Shown in pieces: positions 7,073 through 13,963 of a stretch of 53,974 nucleotides of DNA (position 1 is its first letter; every line of letters starts with the position of its first letter). Under the pieces are notes generated by a model. That model did not search any database. It saw only the letters and a program-made list of their open reading frames with translations, and was not told the DNA's origin. The stretch is from Clostridia bacterium. Its GTDB lineage: Bacteria > Bacillota > Clostridia > Oscillospirales > CAG-272. Location of the stretch: the NCBI GenBank assembly GCA_017517745.1, contig JAFWYJ010000026.1:1-53974 (forward strand). Direction: 5' to 3'. The position numbers and the translations under genes are program-made.

Positions 7073-7768
7073 ATGGCAAAAATGGGTAAAAAGTACGTTG
7101 ACAGCGTAAAGCTGATCGAAAAAGCTAAGGCATATGATCCTGCAGAGGCTATGGAGCTGGTTTGCCAGACTTCCAAGGCAAAGTTTGATGAGACCATCGA
7201 AGTACACGTTCGTCTGGGTGTTGACTCCCGTCATGCTGACCAGCAGGTCCGCGGCGCAGTCGTTCTTCCCAACGGAACCGGTAAGACTGTAAGAACCCTC
7301 GTTTTCGCAAAGGGTGACAACGTGCAGAAGGCACTCGACGCAGGCGCAGATTACGCAGGCGGCGCAGAGTATGCAGAGAAGATCCAGGCAGAGAACTGGT
7401 TCGAGTTCGACGTTGTGATCGCAACTCCCGACATGATGTCTGTCATCGGTCGTCTTGGTAAGGTCCTCGGACCGAAGGGCTTGATGCCTTCTCCCAAGGC
7501 AGGCACCGTAACTCCCGACGTTGTTCGTGCAGTTACCGAGGCGAAGGCAGGTAAGATCGAGTACCGTCTGGACAAGACCAACATCATCCACTGCCCCATC
7601 GGCAAGGCTTCCTTTGGCACTGAGAAGCTCAAGGAGAACTTCGACGTTCTTCTCGGCGCAATTATCAAGGCAAAGCCGGCTGCTGCAAAGGGACAGTATA
7701 TCAAGAGCTGCGTCGTGGCTTCCACGATGGGCCCCGGCATCAAGATCAACCAGGCAAAGCTTGGCTAA
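7073..7768 (+). CDS. rplA: 50S ribosomal protein L1
   Basis: 231 residues with the L1 signatures [40 protein letters not shown] and the [14 protein letters not shown] segment. L1 forms the mobile L1 stalk and in many bacteria represses its own operon. In most Firmicutes rplJ, rplL, rpoB and rpoC follow; here a strong terminator ends the operon 11 bases after the stop. Confidence 0.98.
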   Translation: MAKMGKKYVDSVKLIEKAKAYDPAEAMELVCQTSKAKFDETIEVHVRLGVDSRHADQQVRGAVVLPNGTGKTVRTLVFAKGDNVQKALDAGADYAGGAEYAEKIQAENWFEFDVVIATPDMMSVIGRLGKVLGPKGLMPSPKAGTVTPDVVRAVTEAKAGKIEYRLDKTNIIHCPIGKASFGTEKLKENFDVLLGAIIKAKPAAAKGQYIKSCVVASTMGPGIKINQAKLG

Positions 7769-7778
7769 TCAAACGTTT

Positions 7779-7812
7779 GAGGGGATCTCAATTGAGATCC
7801 CCTCGGTTTTTT
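7779..7812 (+). terminator. Terminator after rplA
   Basis: Perfect 11-bp stem (GAGGGGATCTC with GAGATCCCCTC, AATT loop), followed by GGTTTTTT. Confidence 0.95.
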
Positions 7813-7841
7813 GGAGATTCCGAAATTTCGTGAAAAAACAC

Positions 7842-7870
7842 TTGCATTTCGGCATAAAATATGATATACT
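7842..7870 (+). promoter_or_regulatory. Promoter of tRNA-Arg
   Basis: TTGCAT, 17-bp spacer, TATACT, ending 24 bases before the tRNA 5' end. Confidence 0.85.
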
Positions 7871-7894
7871 ATCGGTGTTGCAATACCAACAAAT

Positions 7895-7971
7895 GCACCA
7901 TTAGCTCAGATGGATAGAGCACAAGCCTCCGACGCTTGGTGTCGACGGTTCGAGTCCGCCATGGTGTGCCA
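7895..7971 (+). tRNA. tRNA-Arg (anticodon CCG)
   Basis: A 77-base cloverleaf with encoded CCA. The acceptor GCACCAT pairs with ATGGTGT (first pair G-U), the anticodon stem CAAGC/GCTTG holds loop CTCCGAC with anticodon CCG (reads CGG), and the T loop is TTCGAGT. The T stem GACGG/CCGCC contains one A-C mismatch. It has its own promoter and terminator. Confidence 0.95.
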
Positions 7972-7974
7972 AAA

Positions 7975-8008
7975 AATCCCGCACGGTGTGCGGGATTTTT
8001 ATTTTTTT
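7975..8008 (+). terminator. Terminator of tRNA-Arg
   Basis: Perfect 10-bp stem (AATCCCGCAC/GTGCGGGATT) with a GGT loop, then TTTATTTTTTT. Confidence 0.93.
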
Positions 8009-8015
8009 GGGGGTT

Positions 8016-8633
8016 TCATTCAAACGCAGAGCTCGCGAAGAGTTTGAATGCCGCCTCGCTCATCACAAAAACGTCGGTCGGTTTTTTGGGAGTGCCGCGG
8101 CTCGAGACAAAGCCGTTTTCGTCGAGCCCTTTGATCACGGACGGCTTACCCTTGATCAACACGATCACGGTTTCCTCGGCGCTGCTGCGAGGGGGCTTGA
8201 TCAGGACGTTGACCTCGGGAGTGAGGGCAAGATGACCGACGGGGTAAAATTGCTTCCAATAGACCGTGCCGCTTTCTCTGCATTCAATGTGCGTGTTTTT
8301 TGTGGCAACGTGCAGAGATTGATAGACGACGTACGCTCGCTCGCCGACCGAAAAACGTACGGCTTTGTAAAGCTCGTTTTTCTCTGTGACAACGCCGCGT
8401 TTTTTGTAGGCAGAATAGATCGAAAGCCTGTCTTCGCTCACACATTCCATGATGTCGCAGACGTCGCAGGTGAGCGCGTCGCAGATGCGCGCGAGGGTGT
8501 CTGTGGTCACGGTTTCGTTTTTGGAGAGCTTGGCAAGGACGCGCGAGCTGATGCCGGTCAGCTCCAACAGATCGGTTTTGGTCATGCCCTTGTCGATGAG
8601 CAATTTCCAAAGCTTGCTGTAATCCATATACAT
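8016..8633 (-). CDS. HTH transcriptional regulator with unknown C-terminal domain
   Basis: A 205-residue protein. Residues 1-68 form a Cro/C1-type helix-turn-helix of the YozG-like class (YSKLWKLLIDKGMTKTDLLELTG ... LARICDALTCDVCDIMEC region). The C-terminal 130 residues (from KKRGVVTEKNELYKAVRFSV on) are rich in beta strands, and I do not recognise the fold. The start at 8633 has an AAAGGCGG ribosome binding site at 7-base spacing. The gene has its own promoter, with a palindrome TTTAC-AAAA-GTAAA just upstream that could be an autoregulatory operator. Targets are unknown. Confidence 0.8.
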   Translation of the reverse strand: MYMDYSKLWKLLIDKGMTKTDLLELTGISSRVLAKLSKNETVTTDTLARICDALTCDVCDIMECVSEDRLSIYSAYKKRGVVTEKNELYKAVRFSVGERAYVVYQSLHVATKNTHIECRESGTVYWKQFYPVGHLALTPEVNVLIKPPRSSAEETVIVLIKGKPSVIKGLDENGFVSSRGTPKKPTDVFVMSEAAFKLFASSAFE

Positions 8634-8656
8634 ACCATCACCGCCTTTCTGTTTAC

Positions 8657-8705
8657 ATTATATCACAGAAATTCGCCTTTGTCAATATATATTTACAAAA
8701 GTAAA
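8657..8705 (-). promoter_or_regulatory. Promoter and candidate operator of the HTH gene
   Basis: On the minus strand TTGACA (8680-8685), 17-bp spacer, TATAAT (8657-8662). The palindrome TTTAC-AAAA-GTAAA at 8692-8705 lies directly upstream of the -35 box. Confidence 0.75.
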
Positions 8706-8775
8706 GAAATTTTTTCAAGCAAAGGCGAGCGAACGTCGAATGTTGAGATTTTCTCACTTTTTTTGTGTCAAATGC

Positions 8776-8804
8776 TTGCAGACGTGTGGGAAATATGCTA
8801 TAAT
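8776..8804 (+). promoter_or_regulatory. Promoter of the helical-repeat protein gene
   Basis: TTGCAG, 17-bp spacer, TATAAT. It rules out the upstream in-frame start at 8740. Confidence 0.8.
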
Positions 8805-8838
8805 ACCATCAATGATGGAATTGCGAGGTGCTGAAGAG

Positions 8839-9927
8839 ATGGACGAGCAATTATTGCAAAGAATTGAAAAATACGAGCTTATATACAATATCGAAAGGAG
8901 CTACGCCGCGGCGCAGAGCCTGATCGAGGCATACCGCCAAATGGCACGTTCATTGGAGGATGTCGATCCGAAGCGGGCGACGGAATACTTGAAAAAAGTA
9001 AGAGACGTGGCGACTCAATTGCTCTCAAACGGAGATCGCCGCATGGAAAAAGAGCGCATTTGCGCCCTCCACGATGCCGCCGCCATCGCATTGCGGCACA
9101 AAGCGTTCGGTGCCGCTCAGAATTATCTGGAAGAGGCGATGACGGATTCCAAGCAATGGACGGAGCGTGAGGTGACCTTGCAGTCTCTCGCCTCACTCTA
9201 TGAAACACAAGACTATATGGGAAAGCTTGGGATGGTGGCAGGATATCCTTTGGATGCCGTTGACTGTTTTTTGTCGGCAGAGGAAACGGCATGCCGCATG
9301 CTGGAATTGGAGCGGAACGAAGAAATCGAATTGATGTACGTGATGGCACTGACGTTGCGAGCGGAGGCGAAGGTGGCGGCGAGGGATGCGGACGGCGCGC
9401 TGGAGGCATATCAGCTGGCGCTTGATGTCTTGGATGCGGAGCATGATGCTTCCTTGAAAAATCTGCAGATGGCAATCAACATCAGTCGCCAAGTGTCGAA
9501 TCTTTTGTGGCGTGTCCGAGCTGTCGACCGGGCAATTCATTATGCCGAGAATGCCATCGCACGTTCCGATCGATTGATTGAGGGGGACAAAACCCTTGAG
9601 TCCATGCGCGAAGCCGTTTTAAGTTACTACAATTTAGGGCAAAAGACCGAAGCACTTGGCGGCAGCAAAGCCTTTCTGTGCGCGTCTTATTATATGAAGG
9701 CGATGAGGTTGGCACAGGAAAACGTCGACCGTTACGGAACCCCTCGCTTAAAGGATGATCTCGCCACGGCGGCGTGTGCTTTTGGCCAAGCAACCCAAAC
9801 TCCGAACAACGTCAAGGAAGCGATTGAAATCTGGAACGAGCTTTCTCAACAACCCAACGGCAACGTATATCTGCAAAAGAAGCAATACGCGCAACGGATT
9901 CTTGCGCAACTGATGGCAAATCATTGA
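8839..9927 (+). CDS. Alpha-helical repeat protein (TPR-like), unknown function
   Basis: A 362-residue soluble protein that is almost entirely helical and rich in Ala, Glu and Leu. Several helix pairs resemble tetratricopeptide repeats, for example DADGALEAYQLALDVLDAE near the middle and AVDRAIHYAENAIARSDRL after it. No enzyme motif, signal peptide or membrane segment is seen. Such folds usually serve as protein-binding scaffolds; the partner is unknown. I chose ATG 8839, with GAGGTG 8 bases upstream. It is transcribed alone and shares a bidirectional terminator with the convergent gene at 9992. Confidence 0.7.
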   Translation: MDEQLLQRIEKYELIYNIERSYAAAQSLIEAYRQMARSLEDVDPKRATEYLKKVRDVATQLLSNGDRRMEKERICALHDAAAIALRHKAFGAAQNYLEEAMTDSKQWTEREVTLQSLASLYETQDYMGKLGMVAGYPLDAVDCFLSAEETACRMLELERNEEIELMYVMALTLRAEAKVAARDADGALEAYQLALDVLDAEHDASLKNLQMAINISRQVSNLLWRVRAVDRAIHYAENAIARSDRLIEGDKTLESMREAVLSYYNLGQKTEALGGSKAFLCASYYMKAMRLAQENVDRYGTPRLKDDLATAACAFGQATQTPNNVKEAIEIWNELSQQPNGNVYLQKKQYAQRILAQLMANH

Positions 9928-9938
9928 GTGCCCCCGAT

Positions 9939-9980
9939 CCAAAGAGAGCACCACGCCAATTGGCGTGGTGCTCTCTTTGG
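9939..9980. terminator. Bidirectional terminator (perfect 42-base palindrome)
   Basis: Arms 9939-9959 and 9960-9980 are exact reverse complements and end in short A/T runs. It separates the convergent genes ending at 9927 (+) and 9992 (-). Confidence 0.9.
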
Positions 9981-9991
9981 GTGTTTCCATA

Positions 9992-10432
9992 TCAAACGAT
10001 TTTATATTTCGCATATTGTTCTATGACTTTTTTCGTTTTCTTGTTTTTTGGAATATCAAATTGCTTTGAAATGGTGAGCCCCTTATAATTCAAATGGTAT
10101 ATCAACTCATATCTGGGCAAATCTTTATACGTTCCTCCCCACTTCAACTCGATGATGCTTTTGATTGCATTCCAAGGAATGATTCTTTTGTACTGAAACA
10201 GCCAAATGACCGTGATTTCATTTTTGGTGAAAACAAAGCATAGCGGAGTGAAAAATATCCCGAGCGATATAAAAACGGAAACACCGAGAAGCACACCGCC
10301 AAGCTCTTTGTCTCCTGCTTTGAAAAGGCTGATCGAAAACCACAGCAACGCAATAAAGACAATTACAAAAAGAAGGATTCCGCGATTGAAAATAACAGTT
10401 TTTTCTATCCGCTTGCTTTTTTGTTTTGCCAT
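9992..10432 (-). CDS. Two-helix membrane protein, PH-like C-terminal half
   Basis: A 146-residue protein with two transmembrane helices (about residues 17-35 and 44-66), a basic N terminus, and a cytoplasmic C-terminal half. The segment VFTKNEITVIWLFQYKRIIPWNAIKSI looks like a bacterial pleckstrin-homology domain (short strands around an IPWNAI turn), which is typical of small uncharacterised membrane proteins. Function unknown. AAAGGCGGTGGAG gives the start. The promoter region carries a perfect palindrome at the transcription start. Confidence 0.65.
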   Translation of the reverse strand: MAKQKSKRIEKTVIFNRGILLFVIVFIALLWFSISLFKAGDKELGGVLLGVSVFISLGIFFTPLCFVFTKNEITVIWLFQYKRIIPWNAIKSIIELKWGGTYKDLPRYELIYHLNYKGLTISKQFDIPKNKKTKKVIEQYAKYKIV

Positions 10433-10452
10433 AACTCCACCGCCTTTCTAAT

Positions 10453-10504
10453 GTTTGACGCTTACGTCAAACGTTATTATAGCATATCTTTGCCGGAATG
10501 TCAA
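10453..10504 (-). promoter_or_regulatory. Promoter with operator-like palindrome
   Basis: On the minus strand TTGACA (10499-10504), 17-bp spacer, TATAAT (10476-10481). The exact inverted repeat GTTTGACG-CTTA-CGTCAAAC at 10453-10472 sits just after the -10 box, where a bound repressor would block initiation. No regulator gene lies directly beside it. Confidence 0.75.
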
Positions 10505-10580
10505 GAAAACGATGAGATTGGCACCGGATATTCGTGCGCTCTACGCCTGACAAGCATGCTTGTCGCTCTTCGAGCAATGC

Positions 10581-10608
10581 AAAAAGGACGCCGATCGGCG
10601 TCCTTTTT
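10581..10608 (-). terminator. Terminator of the lipoprotein operon
   Basis: A perfect 28-base palindrome (AAAAAGGACGCCGA and its reverse complement) that ends in five Ts on either strand, downstream of the minus-strand lipoprotein gene. Confidence 0.85.
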
Positions 10609-10640
10609 GTGTTGCGATTTTTGATCTTAACAGATGATCG

Positions 10641-11117
10641 TTATTTCGCAATTTTTATTGCATTTTTCGTACCCCAATAAATTACGTTGCCCTGCATTTG
10701 GCAGGAAATGTCTTTGAAAACGACTCCGTCTGCGATCGCTTCAAGCTCGTCTTCAGCCATTTCTTCAAAGTATTCTCTACAAGACTCACACACTTCTTCT
10801 ATGTCCGGATACAACTCTTTTGCATCTTGTTCGCTTTCAAGATATATTGCATAAACAAAGTTTTTGGTTTGATAAAGTGCTTCGTCAATATCATCTTCCC
10901 ACTCACTGTACTGTTCTTTATCGATTCCGTCTTTGTCAAACGCTGCAAGAACTTTTCCTTCTATGTCCGTGGGCATAAACTCACTCAACGATGCTGCCGT
11001 GACGTAATAGCCTTTGCTTTCAAGCGCCTCTCTGGCATCCAGAAGGGATTTTGCGCCACAAGAACAAATCGTGAGTGTCATAAGCATTACCAATAATACA
11101 CATAATAATTTTTTCAT
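10641..11117 (-). CDS. Putative lipoprotein of unknown function
   Basis: 158 residues with a lipoprotein signal peptide: basic MKK, a hydrophobic core LLCVLLVMLMTLTI, and a lipobox-like ICSC with Cys20 as the likely lipidated residue. The mature part is acidic (EYFEEMAEDELEAIADG, SEWEDDIDEAL) and has no recognised domain. It lies 13 bases after a 37-codon gene and shares its promoter; the divergent HTH gene probably controls both. GGAGAAAAAGAAA precedes the ATG. Confidence 0.75.
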   Translation of the reverse strand: MKKLLCVLLVMLMTLTICSCGAKSLLDAREALESKGYYVTAASLSEFMPTDIEGKVLAAFDKDGIDKEQYSEWEDDIDEALYQTKNFVYAIYLESEQDAKELYPDIEEVCESCREYFEEMAEDELEAIADGVVFKDISCQMQGNVIYWGTKNAIKIAK

Positions 11118-11130
11118 TTTCTTTTTCTCC

Positions 11131-11244
11131 TTAAATTACAAATGGATCAATTTTCGTGTCTTCGTTTGTTTTTTCTTGCTCAATTTTAATTTTTGTTGAA
11201 AGTGCTTCACCCCCCTCTGTTTCTGTGCTTTTTTTAATTATCAT
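11131..11244 (-). CDS. Small acidic/basic protein, 37 residues
   Basis: ATG at 11244 with AGGAGG five bases upstream opens a 37-codon frame beginning MIIKKSTETEGGEAL and ending KIDPFVI. It is charged, has no membrane segment, and its stop lies 13 bases before the lipoprotein ATG, so translation may be coupled. An in-frame upstream ATG at 11265 would add seven residues but has no ribosome binding site. The function is unknown. The frame, the ribosome binding site and the spacing are what support it. Confidence 0.6.
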   Translation of the reverse strand: MIIKKSTETEGGEALSTKIKIEQEKTNEDTKIDPFVI

Positions 11245-11328
11245 GCATTCCTCCTGCTTTGTCATGTTTTCAATGATTGGGTGGTGATTTTTTCATTTTG
11301 TCCCTGCCTTTCTCATCGGATCAACAAC

Positions 11329-11383
11329 ATTATAATACAAATATTTACTAAAGTCAATAGTAAACTTGTTTACTTGATATAAT
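11329..11383. promoter_or_regulatory. Divergent promoters around an operator palindrome
   Basis: Minus strand: TTGACT (11352-11357), 17-bp spacer, TATAAT (11329-11334) for the small protein and lipoprotein. Plus strand: extended -10 TGATATAAT ending at 11383 for the HTH gene. Between them the exact palindrome AGTAAAC-TT-GTTTACT (11359-11374) abuts both promoters, so the HTH protein could control both directions. Confidence 0.75.
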
Positions 11384-11420
11384 ATTTACAAATTCGCAAT
11401 AAAAAGAGGGAGTAAATATT

Positions 11421-11633
11421 ATGCTGGCTTATATAAAAAGAATTCGTGATCTCAGAGAAGATCACGATAAAACGCAACAAGAAATTGCTGATGTGCTGGG
11501 AACCTCTCAAACAATGTATGCAAGATATGAAAGAGGGGCAAATGAAATGCCGATCAGACATCTGATTGCCCTGTGTAAATATTATGGGGTAAGCGCGGAC
11601 TATATTTTGGGATTGAAAGAAAGTACAAATTAA
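11421..11633 (+). CDS. XRE-family HTH regulator, 70 residues
   Basis: A minimal Cro/C1-type repressor: the helix-turn-helix runs through TQQEIADVLGTSQTMYARYERG (about residues 18-39), followed by EMPIRHLIALCKYYGVSADYILGL, the standard C-terminal part of this domain. There is no other domain. GAGGGAG precedes the ATG. It is divergent from the small protein/lipoprotein operon, with an exact palindrome between the promoters, so it is probably an autorepressor that also controls that operon. Confidence 0.88.
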   Translation: MLAYIKRIRDLREDHDKTQQEIADVLGTSQTMYARYERGANEMPIRHLIALCKYYGVSADYILGLKESTN

Positions 11634-11641
11634 ACAGCGTC

Positions 11642-11781
11642 GGCACTAGGGTATTCGCACTTCGTGCGAAGATTTTTGCTCGCGGCTCCCGTGAGCGAGC
11701 TCCCGTCGCCTTGCTCGCAAAATGCGAACCTAGCTCCACAACGCTTCGCGTTGCGTAGCAACGTTTCGAAGCGTTAGTGCC
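11642..11781. repeat. Hairpin-rich element with tRNA-Gln-like ends
   Basis: About 140 bases bounded by GGCACTA (11642-11648) and TAGTGCC (11775-11781). It is packed with short hairpins (TTCGCAC-TTC-GTGCGAA, GCTCG...CGAGC, AACGC...GCGTT). The left end GGCACTAGGGTATTCG and the block GCGAACCTAG at 11724-11733 resemble the complement of the tRNA-Gln T arm and 3' end. No gene is visible. Confidence 0.5.
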
Positions 11782-11838
11782 CCAGCCAAAGAAAAGGGCT
11801 CACCGATTGGTGAGCCCTTTTCTTTGGCTGGGGCACTA
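11775..11838 (-). terminator. 30-bp hairpin overlapping the tRNA-Gln 3' end
   Basis: Arms 11775-11804 and 11809-11838 are exact reverse complements around GATT. The inner part (GGGCTCACC/GGTGAGCCC then TTTTCTTT on the minus strand) is a normal terminator for the tRNA. The outer 14 bases include the tRNA 3' end itself (TAGTGCCCCAGCCA), so the downstream arm can pair with the tRNA acceptor strand. Confidence 0.8.
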
Positions 11839-11900
11839 GGATTCGAACCTAGGTAATGACGGAGTCAGAGTCCGTTGCCTTACCGCTTGGCGATGCCCCA
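11825..11900 (-). tRNA. tRNA-Gln (anticodon CTG)
   Basis: A 76-base cloverleaf with encoded CCA on the minus strand: acceptor TGGGGCA with TGCCCCA, anticodon stem ACGGA/TCCGT with loop CTCTGAC (anticodon CTG, reads CAG), T loop TTCGAAT. It has its own promoter. Its 3' end takes part in a long inverted repeat. Confidence 0.95.
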
Positions 11901-11915
11901 TTCGCAACGCAGTAT

Positions 11916-11944
11916 ATTATAACAGATTTGGAGCAGTTTGTCAA
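11916..11944 (-). promoter_or_regulatory. Promoter of tRNA-Gln
   Basis: Minus strand TTGACA, 17-bp spacer, TATAAT, 15 bases before the tRNA. Confidence 0.9.
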
Positions 11945-12004
11945 TAGGTTTTTGAAATTTTTTTGATTTTTTCTTTTTTGATCAATCAAGTCTGTTTCAA
12001 AGAG

Positions 12005-12032
12005 GGAAGGGGAACATTCGTATTCCCCTTCC
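12005..12032 (-). terminator. Terminator-like hairpin after the M29 aminopeptidase
   Basis: GGAAGGGGAA pairs with TTCCCCTTCC; the T-run on the minus strand is weak (CCCTCTTTG). Confidence 0.6.
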
Positions 12033-12065
12033 GTTCGTTTTTATGCCCGTTGCGGCGGTTTGAGA

Positions 12066-13292
12066 TTAAAACGCCCAGTTTCCGTTTTCAAAAATCGGAA
12101 CGCGTTTGCCATCGCGCGTGATTGCGGTGATGGCGAGGTCGGAGGTGCCGATCATGAAATCGACGTGGATCATCGAGTCATTGATGCCCTTGTCATAGCA
12201 CTCCTTGGTTGTGTACTGATCGTAATTCTTGAGGACGTTGGTAAATCCGTGACCGAGTGCCAGGTGGCAGGTCGCGTTTTCGTCGAACAGGGTGTTATAG
12301 AACAGAATGCCCGAGTTGCAGATGGGGCTGTCATAGGGGACCAGAGCAACCTCGCCCAGGTATGCCGCACCCTCGTCCATTAAGATCATCTCGCGTAAAA
12401 GCTCCTCGTTCTTGTCGGCGTGAACCTCGACTGCCTTACCGTTCTCAAATTTGACCGAAAAGTTTTCGATCAGCTCGCCGCGGTAGGAAAGCGGCTTGGA
12501 GGAATAGACGATTCCGTCGGCAACGCCCTTCATCGGGGAGATGAAGACCTCCTCGGAGGGAATGTTGGGGTTGTAGACGATGCCGCTGCCTTGTGCCGCC
12601 TCGGCGCCGCCCATGAAGAGCGCGTCCTCGATCATGCCCACGCGGAAGTCGGTGCCGTTGGAGGCGCGGAACTCCAGCGTTTCGATGCCGAGACCGTTGA
12701 GATATTCACAACGTGCCGCAAGATCGGCGTTGTGTGCCTCCCACGCCGCCACGGGGTCATCATTCACTCGCGCGGTATAGAGGATCGCCTCCCAAAGCTT
12801 TTCGATGGCGCGGGAACGAGTCTCGTTCGGGAACACCTTCTTTGCCCATGCCGCACCGGGAACGGCGGCGATGCACCATTGATATTTGTTTTCCATCGCC
12901 TCGCGATAGGGCTTGATGATCTGATAGCGTGCCTGAGACGCCTTGGAGATCTTCGCCTGGTTGACGCCCTTGAGTCCGTCGGGATCCTCGGATTCGAGAT
13001 AGATGCGGACGGGGAGGGCTTCGGAGTGGTGCTTGAGCTTGGCGACCTCCCAATCCTCCATCTTGGAGAGGGTGGTCAGCGAGCATTTCTTTTGGTTGAG
13101 CTTGGTCAAGGGCTGATAGCTCCACTCGACCCAGACCTTGCGCGCGCCGCAGGCATAGCACTCCTCGGCGACCATTTTGACAAATTCGGGTTGATCGAGC
13201 GCGGCTTGGATGACCACGTCCTGACCCTTTTGCACGTTACCGCCCATTGCGGCGATCAGGCGAGCGTATTTTCTTAAAACCGTTTTTTTCAT
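12066..13292 (-). CDS. M29 family aminopeptidase
   Basis: A 408-residue cytoplasmic metallo-aminopeptidase of the AmpS/PepS (M29) family, which removes N-terminal residues from peptides with a two-metal centre. Seen are ASNGTDFRVGM, NIPSEEVFISPMKGVADGIV, EGAAYLGEVALVPYDSPI, ALGHGF and the C-terminal IHVDFMIGTSDL; the Glu, His and Asp residues in these blocks are the usual metal ligands. The length matches the family. It is the third gene of a minus-strand operon, 16 bases after the receiver-like gene. Confidence 0.92.
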   Translation of the reverse strand: MKKTVLRKYARLIAAMGGNVQKGQDVVIQAALDQPEFVKMVAEECYACGARKVWVEWSYQPLTKLNQKKCSLTTLSKMEDWEVAKLKHHSEALPVRIYLESEDPDGLKGVNQAKISKASQARYQIIKPYREAMENKYQWCIAAVPGAAWAKKVFPNETRSRAIEKLWEAILYTARVNDDPVAAWEAHNADLAARCEYLNGLGIETLEFRASNGTDFRVGMIEDALFMGGAEAAQGSGIVYNPNIPSEEVFISPMKGVADGIVYSSKPLSYRGELIENFSVKFENGKAVEVHADKNEELLREMILMDEGAAYLGEVALVPYDSPICNSGILFYNTLFDENATCHLALGHGFTNVLKNYDQYTTKECYDKGINDSMIHVDFMIGTSDLAITAITRDGKRVPIFENGNWAF

Positions 13293-13308
13293 GTGTGGCA
13301 GTATCCTT

Positions 13309-13959
13309 TCAGTTCAGAATTCCGTCGCGCAGGCGGTAGCCCCGAGCGTACTCGTTAACGATGAGCGGTTCGGGGGAGATCCTTTTGGCGAGGAGATTGA
13401 TGTTTCGAATTTGGATGGCGAGATTGTCCGCGAGCTGTGTTCCCTCGGGATAGCAAAGATGCAGCAGATCCTTGGTGGATGTCAGAGCGGGGGCGCGGTA
13501 AAAGAGACAGCGCAGAATGGTGTGCGCACGCGGCGGGAGAGGGAAGGGCTGTCCCATATAGAGATTTTCCGCGGGATTTTTGCCCGCGCGCAAGCGGAAG
13601 GTGGAGAGCGCTTCGGTGCTCCAGCCGCAGTTGGTGATGCAGAAATCGAGCAGATCGTCGAAAAGATCGCCGCCGTGATCGCGGATCACTCGGTCGATCG
13701 CAAGGCAGGGAATACTGTTCGGCGTAACGATTGCGGCAATCGGCATCTCATCGGGCTGCTCACGGCGAAGTTTCTCACAAAGAAGCTCAGCCTTTGGCAT
13801 TTCGCCGACACAATCGATCACAACACCGCCGATCTCCTTTTTCCGACAAAGCGCGACTGAGGTGCGGAAGGGGCAATGATAGAGAAAGATGCCCTCCGCG
13901 ATTAAGCGGCGAAGGCTTTCCAGATGATATTCGCGGCGTTCGGTGACAAAGAGAATCAT
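13309..13959 (-). CDS. Receiver-like winged-helix regulator, degenerate
   Basis: 216 residues. The C-terminal 85 residues look like an OmpR/PhoB-type winged helix (LPPRAHTILRCLF, LADNLAIQIRNINLLAKRI, VNEYARGYRLRDG). The N-terminal part resembles a receiver domain: Asp49 in GGVVIDC sits where the phosphorylated Asp would be, but the N-terminal acidic pair (here TERRE) and the conserved Lys are not evident. It is probably not controlled by ordinary phosphotransfer, and no histidine kinase is nearby. It lies 4 bases after the cyclophilin gene, in one operon with it and the aminopeptidase. Confidence 0.7.
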   Translation of the reverse strand: MILFVTERREYHLESLRRLIAEGIFLYHCPFRTSVALCRKKEIGGVVIDCVGEMPKAELLCEKLRREQPDEMPIAAIVTPNSIPCLAIDRVIRDHGGDLFDDLLDFCITNCGWSTEALSTFRLRAGKNPAENLYMGQPFPLPPRAHTILRCLFYRAPALTSTKDLLHLCYPEGTQLADNLAIQIRNINLLAKRISPEPLIVNEYARGYRLRDGILN

Positions 13960-13963
13960 GAGA

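Noticed and set aside
11760-11795. Partial second tRNA-Gln on the plus strand
   Set aside because: Only the last 14 bases of the tRNA are exact. The preceding bases resemble the T arm weakly and no acceptor or anticodon arm exists; it is better described as part of an inverted repeat.
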